Part shown: positions 35,178 to 42,157 of the stretch, piece after piece
Position numbering within the stretch: the stretch's first letter is position 1
Layout of the letters: each line of letters opens with the position of its first letter
Source of the DNA: Bacteroidota bacterium
Lineage (GTDB): Bacteria; Bacteroidota; Bacteroidia; UKL13-3
Assembly: GCA_947464275.1 (NCBI GenBank)
Contig: CANHVU010000004.1
Location: forward strand, 62,001 to 126,000
Direction of reading: 5' to 3'
DNA: 64,000 nucleotides
Notes under the pieces: generated by a model
Told to the model about the DNA's origin: nothing
Databases searched by the model: none
The model's input: only the letters and a program-made list of their open reading frames with translations
Translations under genes and position numbers: made by a program

Positions 35178-35789
35178 CTAAAATAAACCGTTAAGTTCTG
35201 TTTGAATCCTGTCAATTACTTTACCTAAATCTTCAGGACGTTCAGCATAGTTTAAATCATCTACCTCAATTATTATGTGGCGATGTTTGTATGAACTTAT
35301 CCATGCTTCATAGCGTTCGTTTAAGCGTTTTAAATAATCTAAACGGATGCTATCTTCATAATCCCTTCCACGTTTTTGAATATTATTAACTAAAGTTGGA
35401 ATAGAAGCGCGTAAGTATATCATTAAATCAGGTGCTTTAATTGTTTGGTTCAACGACTCAAACATTTTTTGATAAGTATCAAAATCGCGCGTACTCATTA
35501 AACCCATAGAATGAAGATTAGGTGCAAAAATATTCGCATCTTCATAAATTGTTCTATCCTGAATTATACTTTTTTTATTTTTTTGAAATTGTAAAATAGA
35601 ATTATAGCGGCTATTTAAAAAATAGATTTGCAGATTAAAACTCCAACGTTGCATATCTTCATAAAAATCAGATATATAAGGATTATCTTCAACATCTTCG
35701 TAATGAGGTTCAAAATTATAATGTTTACTTAAAAGAGTAGTTAATGTAGTTTTGCCCGACCCAATATTTCCTGCTATTGCTAAATGCAT
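35178..35789 (-). CDS. Deoxynucleoside kinase
   Basis: A 203-residue P-loop kinase of the dNK/dGK/dAK family, salvaging deoxynucleosides to dNMPs. Motifs: P-loop AGNIGSGKTTLT (residues 6-17), the Glu of HYEDVEDNPYI, IIQDRTIYEDANIFA with the DR(S/T) motif, and the LID region IQKRGRDYE. It is upstream of, and co-transcribed with, the Sua5 gene (6-base gap). Substrate preference is not readable from sequence. Confidence 0.92.
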   Translation of the reverse strand: MHLAIAGNIGSGKTTLTTLLSKHYNFEPHYEDVEDNPYISDFYEDMQRWSFNLQIYFLNSRYNSILQFQKNKKSIIQDRTIYEDANIFAPNLHSMGLMSTRDFDTYQKMFESLNQTIKAPDLMIYLRASIPTLVNNIQKRGRDYEDSIRLDYLKRLNERYEAWISSYKHRHIIIEVDDLNYAERPEDLGKVIDRIQTELNGLF

Positions 35790-35939
35790 ATTATTCTATT
35801 ATTATTATTGTACGATTTTAGCACTTTAAAGACAAACGATTTAAACACTGTTTCAACAAAATAAATGATTAATTGGTATAGTTATTGAAAAGTAAGATAC
35901 AACATCATAAAATTTATTAACTTGCGCAATCATTTTAAA

Positions 35940-37373
35940 ATGAAGAAACTTCATCAACTAATTATAGGCAGCTTTTTTAGAACATTTTTACCTACCATCG
36001 TGGTAGTAATGTTTATCTTATTAATGCAATTTATTTGGCTTTATGTAGATGAGCTTATTGGAAAAGGACTAGAATGGCAAGTAATTGCCGAATTACTTTT
36101 TTATTGGTCGGCATCATTAATTCCACAAGCCATGCCTTTAGCTGTTTTGTTAGCCTCCATTATGACATTTGGGAATTTAGGTGAAACCTATGAATTAGTA
36201 GCGGCCAAAGCAGCAGGAATTTCCATTTGGAAAATGTTTAAACCTATGTACTTGGTGATGTTAGGTATTTCAATATTTGGAATTTTTGTATCTAATATTC
36301 TCATACCTGTTGCAAATTTAAAAAGCAGGGCTTTATTGTACGATGTACGCGAAAAAAAACCAGCCTTAGCCATAACCGAAGGTGTTTTTTATAGTGGTAT
36401 TCAAGGAATAACGCTTAGAGTTGGTAAAAAAAATAAAACTACCCAAGAAATGCAGGATATCATTATTTATGATAAACGCGCCAACACTTCTCACTCAACC
36501 GTTATTTCTGCAAAAAAAGGTACCATGACATTAAGTAATGATGGAAGGTTTCTATTTTTCACCTTGTTTGATGGCGCCAGATATGAAGAAATGGAAACCC
36601 AACGAAATTACTATAACACCTTTCCTCATTCTAGTACCTATTTTAGCGAAGAAAAAATTATGTTTGACTTATCTGTTTTAAATTTTAATAGAACAGATGA
36701 AGATTTGTTTAAACATAATTATGAAATGTTAAATGTGTTTCAATTGCAATTTTACAGCGATTCCATGAAAGTGGTTAAGTACAAAAAAGCATTAGAATTA
36801 AAAGGATACGTAAAACCATACTATTTCTTTTTAAGAAAAGACTCGAGCCTGAAAAATACAGCTAATTTAATGGTGAGTGATACTGTTAAAAACGTCATCA
36901 ATTTATTCAATTCGCAATACAAAGATGTAATTTTAAGCAATGCTGAAAGTAATACAAGAACCGTAAAAAATGTTATTTCTTATGCCATTACAGAACGATA
37001 TGATATAAAGAAAAGTGGAGCTAGATATGATATTGAATGGCACAAAAAATTTGTACTGGCCGTTGCATGTATTATTATGTTCTTTATTGGAGCTCCACTA
37101 GGTTCCATTATAAGAAAAGGTGGATTTGGTTTGCCTGTTGTTGTTTCAATTTTACTTTACTTAATATATCATATTATTTCGCTATCAGGCGAAAAGGCAG
37201 CAAAAACAATGGCATGGTCACCTATGTTTGGTATTTGGATTGGTGTTTTGGTGCTTACCCCGCTTGGCTTTTTCTTAACTTATCAAGCTAGTAACGATAG
37301 TTCCTTATTTAACAAGACCGCTTGGACCAATATTTTCAAAAAAATAATTCCGAAAAATAAAACTACAAAATGA
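35940..37373 (+). CDS. LptF/LptG family permease
   Basis: A 477-residue YjgP/YjgQ permease of the LPS transport system. There are three N-terminal helices (about 12-35, 49-70, 96-118), a large periplasmic beta-jellyroll-like region and three C-terminal helices (about 375-395, 402-420, 432-455). The N-terminus MKKLHQLIIGSFFRTFLPTIVVVMF and the following ELVAAKAAGISIWKMFKPM loop, which touches LptB, are characteristic. I chose the ATG at 35940; an in-frame TTG at 35922 would add six residues with no benefit. It overlaps the next gene by 4 bases. Confidence 0.9.
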   Translation: MKKLHQLIIGSFFRTFLPTIVVVMFILLMQFIWLYVDELIGKGLEWQVIAELLFYWSASLIPQAMPLAVLLASIMTFGNLGETYELVAAKAAGISIWKMFKPMYLVMLGISIFGIFVSNILIPVANLKSRALLYDVREKKPALAITEGVFYSGIQGITLRVGKKNKTTQEMQDIIIYDKRANTSHSTVISAKKGTMTLSNDGRFLFFTLFDGARYEEMETQRNYYNTFPHSSTYFSEEKIMFDLSVLNFNRTDEDLFKHNYEMLNVFQLQFYSDSMKVVKYKKALELKGYVKPYYFFLRKDSSLKNTANLMVSDTVKNVINLFNSQYKDVILSNAESNTRTVKNVISYAITERYDIKKSGARYDIEWHKKFVLAVACIIMFFIGAPLGSIIRKGGFGLPVVVSILLYLIYHIISLSGEKAAKTMAWSPMFGIWIGVLVLTPLGFFLTYQASNDSSLFNKTAWTNIFKKIIPKNKTTK

Positions 37374-38566
37374 ATATTTTACAAATAACACCACGTTTTC
37401 CTTGGCCACTAAAAGATGGAGGAGCGCTTTGCTACTTTAATTATGCAAAAGGTTATGGCGATGCTGGTTGTGCGTTAACTATTGCTTCCTTAAACACCTC
37501 TAAGCACTTTATAGATTACCAAGAATTGCCAAATCATGTGAAAGCCCTTGGTGATATACATTTAACATTTATTGATAACCATATTAAACCAATTGACGCC
37601 TTTTTAAATTTATTTTCTGATGAATCATACCATGTAAAACGATTCATCAATAAAAATTTTGAACAGCAGTTAACTGATATTTGCAATGAAAAACAATTTG
37701 ATGTGGTTGTATTTGAAACTGTTTTTGTAGCCCCATATTTAGACATTATCAGAAAACATAGCAAAGCAAAGTGTATTTTAAGACAGCATAATGTAGAATA
37801 TCAAATATGGGAAACATTGGCTTGTAATGAAGGAAATCCCTTAAAAAAATGGTATTTAAATTTATTGGCTAAACGTTTAAAAAAATTTGAAAAACAACAA
37901 TTAAATAATTTTGACGGAATAGCTGCCATTACTAAAAATGATGCATTAGCTTTTAAGGAAAGTGGTTGTGTTAAACCAATACATGTATCACCATTTGGTA
38001 TAAATTTAGAAAAACTAATTGTTGATAATACTAATTTAGAAATGCCTAGTTTATTTCATATAGGTTCAATGGATTGGATGCCAAATCAAGAGGCAATGAA
38101 ATGGTTTATTCAAAATGTTTGGTACGATATGAACTATGAATTTCCTGAACTAAAATTTTATTTGGCTGGTAGGAATATTCCGACATCATTTTTTGACTAT
38201 AATAATCAAAACCATATAGGTGTTTTGGGCGAAATAGATGATGCCATTAGGTTTATGAATGAAAAGGCAATAATGGTTGTACCGTTATTTTCAGGCAGTG
38301 GCATTAGAGTAAAAATTCTGGAAGGAATGGGATTAGGAAAGTGTATCATTTCCACCTCTTTAGGTGCTCAAGGAATTGATGCTAAAAACGGAGAACATAT
38401 TATCATAGCTGAAACAGCTGAAGAGTTTAAAAATGAAATTAGAAACCTAATAAATAACCCAAGTGAAATAATTAGAATTGGGAAAAATGCACTTAGGTTA
38501 GTAAAAGACAAATACGATAATAAAAAGATAGTGGCTGATACTATAGATTTTTACAATAAACTGTAA
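37370..38566 (+). CDS. Glycosyltransferase, GT4-like
   Basis: A 398-residue GT-B enzyme. The N-terminus ITPRFPWPLKDGGALCYFNYAKGYGDAGC and the block RQHNVEYQIWETLACNEGN (about residues 139-157) are typical of a GT4 group in which the donor block reads PLFSGSGIRVKILEGMGLGKCIISTSLGAQGI (about residues 305-336). The ATGA overlap with the LptF/G gene suggests a link to LPS assembly. It lies away from the main glycan locus, so it may modify lipid A or core rather than the repeat unit. Confidence 0.85.
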   Translation: MNILQITPRFPWPLKDGGALCYFNYAKGYGDAGCALTIASLNTSKHFIDYQELPNHVKALGDIHLTFIDNHIKPIDAFLNLFSDESYHVKRFINKNFEQQLTDICNEKQFDVVVFETVFVAPYLDIIRKHSKAKCILRQHNVEYQIWETLACNEGNPLKKWYLNLLAKRLKKFEKQQLNNFDGIAAITKNDALAFKESGCVKPIHVSPFGINLEKLIVDNTNLEMPSLFHIGSMDWMPNQEAMKWFIQNVWYDMNYEFPELKFYLAGRNIPTSFFDYNNQNHIGVLGEIDDAIRFMNEKAIMVVPLFSGSGIRVKILEGMGLGKCIISTSLGAQGIDAKNGEHIIIAETAEEFKNEIRNLINNPSEIIRIGKNALRLVKDKYDNKKIVADTIDFYNKL

Positions 38567-38577
38567 AAATCAAATCA

Positions 38578-38844
38578 TTAATTATTATTATTATCGGAGT
38601 TGAAAACAAAATACATATTCCAGCATTTTAAGCATTTAAACTTTTTCACATCTCTACCAGAAAATAACATTTGAGTGATAAATCCCTTAGGAACCCTTTC
38701 CGCATCTGTAGCTTGGCATTTGGGACATTCGTTTTTTCTTGTTAATTTTGAGATGAAAGATTTTACAATAAAAAATGTTATTAAAAGTACTAAACCAATT
38801 AAAATATAATTATATCTTGCCATGGCTTGATCTAAAATTCTCAT
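38578..38844 (-). CDS. Small membrane protein with a zinc-ribbon-like domain
   Basis: An 88-residue protein: one transmembrane helix (about residues 14-32), then NECPKCQATDAERVPKGFITQMLFSGRDVKKFKCLKCWNMYFVF, where two CxxC pairs (about residues 40/43 and 71/74) look like a zinc ribbon on the cytoplasmic side. It converges with the glycosyltransferase gene at 11 bases distance. No function is known to me. Confidence 0.7.
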   Translation of the reverse strand: MRILDQAMARYNYILIGLVLLITFFIVKSFISKLTRKNECPKCQATDAERVPKGFITQMLFSGRDVKKFKCLKCWNMYFVFNSDNNNN

Positions 38845-38972
38845 AATGATAATTTAACTTATTAAATATTGCGCAAATAAACTCTTAAAGTTTATTTAAA
38901 CAATATTATATTTTTGTAACCTTTATAATTGACTCAATATTTCATAATTAAAAACAATTGAATACTTATTAA

Positions 38973-40103
38973 ATGAAAAAATACATACTGTTATCAAGTA
39001 TTCTTATTGCAAATTTTAATAACTTATTTTCTCAAATTAACTTTTCAAATATTGGCCTTAATGTTAATTATATAAATGGCTACAGCTTTGCACCAAATAA
39101 AATAGAAAAAACACATCAAAGTATGGATGGGTGGGTGCATGGATTTAGCATTGGCATCCACAAACAAGTAAACGGAAATAAAGATTGGCATCAAACATAT
39201 GGAAATCCTAGAATTGGGTTAAATTTACAAACCATCTTCATGAATAAACCCTATACTTTTGGGTTTCATGTTTCATTGATTCCTTTTATTCAAATAAATA
39301 TATTAAAATCAAAAAACTCAAACATTAGTGGCAAAATTGGAATTGGTGGTGCATATGCATCACAGTCATTTAAATTTAGCAGTAATTTTGATAACCGGGC
39401 GGTTAGTTTACCTTTAAATTTTGCATTAGAAGTTGGGGCAGTTTTAAATAAAAAAATAACAAACAAATTAGAATTCAATTTTGAATTGGGTTATTTTCAT
39501 TTATCGAACGGAAGTTTTCAAATGCCTAATGGAGGATTCAATATTTATTATTCCAAAACAGGACTTTCCTATTTTTTTACCCAAACACCACTCAATAAAT
39601 CATTCAAAAATAACTTTACCCTAAAAGATAAAACTCCTTATTATACAACTTATATTGCTGGGGCATATAGAGAGCAAGGTACATTTGCCTATAGACGACA
39701 ATTTCCAATTTTCATATTTCACAATGCCATCATGAAACCATTTAATAAAGTATACAATTATGGTTTAGGATTTGACTTATTTTATGATGCCACGCAACGA
39801 TTAATTGATGAGCCTGATTTATTGGTAAGTGATGTAAAAGAGAGTGACAAATGGAATGCAGCATTAGGTTTCTGCAATGAATTAAATATTGGAAAACTAG
39901 CTATTCCATTAGATTTTTATCATTATGTATATGATTTAAATGTGGTGAAGCAAAAATACTATATCCGTTTTGGGCTTACCTATTACCCTTATAAAAAATT
40001 GTTTGTAGGATGTTATTTTAAAGGGAGTATAAATAAGTATAAATCTTTAGAATCTGATTTTATGGAATTTGCCTTAGGATGGAGATTTAGGAAATCAAAT
40101 TAA
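38973..40103 (+). CDS. PagL-like acyloxyacyl hydrolase / lipid A deacylase family protein
   Basis: A 376-residue protein with a signal peptide (MKKYILLSSILIANFNNLFSQ) and a beta-barrel pattern throughout, ending with aromatic-rich strands (FMEFALGWRFRKSN). The block FNFELGYFHLSNGSFQMPNGGFN holds His176 and Ser178, matching the catalytic HxSN motif of the lipid A 3-O-deacylase PagL. It is longer than E. coli-type PagL (about 185 residues), as Bacteroidota versions with an extra barrel-like C-terminal part are. It should sit in the outer membrane and trim lipid A or related acyl lipids; substrate is inferred. Confidence 0.75.
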   Translation: MKKYILLSSILIANFNNLFSQINFSNIGLNVNYINGYSFAPNKIEKTHQSMDGWVHGFSIGIHKQVNGNKDWHQTYGNPRIGLNLQTIFMNKPYTFGFHVSLIPFIQINILKSKNSNISGKIGIGGAYASQSFKFSSNFDNRAVSLPLNFALEVGAVLNKKITNKLEFNFELGYFHLSNGSFQMPNGGFNIYYSKTGLSYFFTQTPLNKSFKNNFTLKDKTPYYTTYIAGAYREQGTFAYRRQFPIFIFHNAIMKPFNKVYNYGLGFDLFYDATQRLIDEPDLLVSDVKESDKWNAALGFCNELNIGKLAIPLDFYHYVYDLNVVKQKYYIRFGLTYYPYKKLFVGCYFKGSINKYKSLESDFMEFALGWRFRKSN

Positions 40104-40139
40104 CAAAGTTATTGGTTAATTAAGTTGATAAGCAGCAAC

Positions 40140-40179
40140 AACAAACGTCACTGCGAGGAACGAAGCAGTCTCAAGTGAT
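40140..40179 (+). repeat. 40-base dispersed repeat (CACTGCGAGGAACGAAGC type), copy 1
   Basis: This 40-base segment is identical to 41301-41340, and a near copy is at 45075-45111 (GTAGC for GAAGC). The core is CACTGCGAGGAACGAAGCAG. It marks the outer limits of the larger composite repeat units. Confidence 0.85.
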
Positions 40180-40230
40180 AGAAGACATAGGTTAATTAGT
40201 TAATGTAGTTGATAAGTATTTTATAACTTT

Positions 40231-40618
40231 ACCTTTGGTCAGTGTTTACAAAGACCATTTTATGTAAGTCTTATTAATAGCAATATTTATAACAAAAAAA
40301 ATCAAGTCATTCTGGAGGAATCTCCTTTGTATGGCAACCAAGTTAGCTAATGGATAAGTCATTTCTTTTTTTTGCTTTCTTTTTTTCTTCATACTTTTTG
40401 CATTGCCCAAAAAGTATGCAAAAACGCTAGACAACACTTCGTCCGATAGCTATCGAACTTTACTAAGTGACCGAAACTACCCACCCGCATCCCGAAAGCT
40501 TTCGGGATTGAAGCACGGCCCTCCCGAAAGCATTCGGGATTATTGTCTGCCCTACGCTCGCCTACTTTTGATATTTTTGGTAAATTTTTGGCATTTAACA
40601 ACCATGTTTAGGTTCATT
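40231..40618 (+). repeat. Composite dispersed repeat unit A (divergent, rich in palindromes)
   Basis: It begins with the degraded hairpin GGTCAGTG...AAAGACC, followed by the shared blocks ATTTTATGTAAGTCTTATTA, GTCATTC(TGG)GAGGAATCTCC and GGCAACCAAGTTAGCTAATG. Its second half differs from the other units and holds perfect palindromes: CGATAGCTATCG at 40444-40455 and ATCCCGAAAGCTTTCGGGAT at 40489-40508, then an imperfect one at 40522-40540. No convincing gene is encoded. Confidence 0.75.
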
Positions 40619-40947
40619 GCCTTTGGTCGGTGTTTTCACCGACCATTTTATGTAAGTCTTATTAATAGCAATATTTGTAACAAAAAAGTCAAGTCATTCC
40701 GTAGGAATCTCCTTTGTTTGGCAACCAAGTTAGCTAAGGGATAAGTCACTTCTTTTTACTTTTTGTTTGGGCAAAAAGTAAAGCAAAAAGCCCACCACTA
40801 AATCCAAATTTCAATTTTTCTCTCGCACTTCCCAACGCCACTCGGGCCGAAAAATTAAAATTTCGCGCATTTAGTGGACATCCACCCACACCACTTTTCC
40901 GCTCCTTTTTTTTGAGTTGATTTGAAATCCACAACATACGTCACTTT
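40613..40947 (+). repeat. Composite dispersed repeat unit B
   Basis: A 330-base unit. It starts with a perfect hairpin GGTCGGTG-TTTT-CACCGACC (40625-40644), then the ATTTTATGTAAGTCTTATTA block, GTCATTCCGTAGGAATCTCC, a T-rich stretch ending GGGCAAAAAGTAAAGC, and a long inverted arm pair around 40790-40880 (CCACTAAATCCAAATTTCAA and its near complement ending GCATTTAGTGG). It is directly followed by unit C, so the two are in tandem. Confidence 0.85.
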
Positions 40948-41340
40948 GCCTTTGGTCGGTGTTTTCACCGACCATTTTATGTAAGTCTTATTAATAGCAA
41001 TATTTGTAACAAAAAAAAGTCAAGTCCATTCCCTAGGAATCTACCTTGTATGGCAACCATGTTAGCTAATGGTTAAATCATTTTTTTTCTCCTTTCTTTT
41101 ACTTTTTGTTTGGGCAAAAAGTAAAGCAAAAAGCCCACCACTAAATCCAAATTTCAATTTTTTTTCGCGCTTCCCAACGCCACTCGAGCCGAAAAATTGA
41201 AATTTCGCGCATTTAGTGGACATCCACCCACACCGCTTTTTCCGCTCCTTTTGTTGAGTTGATAAGGTTGATTGGCTATTTGAATTGATTTGAAATCAAC
41301 AACAAACGTCACTGCGAGGAACGAAGCAGTCTCAAGTGAT
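40943..41340 (+). repeat. Composite dispersed repeat unit C
   Basis: The same order as unit B: hairpin GGTCGGTG-TTTT-CACCGACC (40954-40973), ATTTTATGTAAGTCTTATTA, a diverged ATTCCCTAGGAAT block, GGGCAAAAAGTAAAGC, and the inverted arms (about 41138-41163 and 41193-41222). It ends with the 40-base CACTGCGAGGAACGAAGC element (41301-41340), identical to the copy at 40140. Confidence 0.85.
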
Positions 41341-41399
41341 ACGAGGTTTAGGTTGATTGTTAATGGAGTTTATGGAGTAAATAAGTATCTCATAATTTT

Positions 41400-41440
41400 G
41401 TCTTTGGTCGGTGTTTTCACCTACCATTTTAACTAAGTAT
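41400..41440 (+). repeat. Truncated repeat unit D
   Basis: Only the first part of the unit remains: CTTTGGTCGGTGTTTTCACC followed by TACCATTTTAACTAAG. It stops just before the 3' end of the membrane-protein gene at 41450, and the hairpin may serve as that gene's transcript end. Confidence 0.7.
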
Positions 41441-41449
41441 AATAATCAA

Positions 41450-42154
41450 TTACTTCAGTTCATACCATCCAATTTCTAACAACCCATTGTAATAATCTAT
41501 ATCTACATAATCGCCAATATTTTTCGAGTCGTAATACTTCTGTTTGACATTTTCGGTTTCATTTTTAGTTTGAGTATGCCATCTTTCGAGTATCAAAACA
41601 TTGCTACTATTTTTTCCTTTGGTTTCATATTTTTCTATAATTCTAGCTGAAAAGTAATTAGATGGCGAACTGTTAAAGGCGCAGTTTATAAAAATTACTA
41701 TTGCAAAGCTGTAAAAAAAGCCATAAAAACTATTAATTACCATTCGCAATACCAATGAATCTTTTGGCATTTGGGATATTTTTTCAAATATTATAATAAA
41801 TAATACTGTTAAGACAATGCTGTAAATCCATACTAACGTATAGCTAAAAATAGTATAATCAGAACCAATTTTTATAACCATACCGCAAACAGCTATCACG
41901 CAAGCTAAACCTATATTGGGCTTATTGCCATCTTCATGGTCATAAATAATAATGCCTTTGTATTCGCGTAATAAATACATACACGCAAATGGAACCAAAG
42001 CCATTATAACAAAGGCTAATTGAGTAGCTGTTGATGTAAATGTTAGCCATGCAAATAAAGCAAAAACTATTATGTTAAAAGCCCTAACTGTGTTTTTAGC
42101 TTGCCTATAACTTATAGGCGGTTGGTTTTGGTTGGTTCTTTTTTTTCGCATCAC
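41450..42154 (-). CDS. Membrane protein of unknown function
   Basis: A 234-residue protein with five or six hydrophobic helices between about residues 20 and 165, preceded by a basic Asn/Gln-rich start (MMRKKRTNQNQPPISYRQAKN). The C-terminal 70 residues are soluble and probably periplasmic (YFSARIIEKYETKGKNSSNVLILERWHTQTKNETENVKQKYYDSKN). I do not recognise the family. It lies 3 bases downstream of the TonB receptor gene on the same strand, so the two are probably co-transcribed. Confidence 0.7.
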   Translation of the reverse strand: MMRKKRTNQNQPPISYRQAKNTVRAFNIIVFALFAWLTFTSTATQLAFVIMALVPFACMYLLREYKGIIIYDHEDGNKPNIGLACVIAVCGMVIKIGSDYTIFSYTLVWIYSIVLTVLFIIIFEKISQMPKDSLVLRMVINSFYGFFYSFAIVIFINCAFNSSPSNYFSARIIEKYETKGKNSSNVLILERWHTQTKNETENVKQKYYDSKNIGDYVDIDYYNGLLEIGWYELK

Positions 42155-42157
42155 TTT

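Noticed and set aside
40403-40744. 113-codon open frame on + in the repeat cluster
   Set aside because: It lies wholly in repeat units, mixes palindromes with low-complexity sequence, has no ribosome site and no protein-like pattern.
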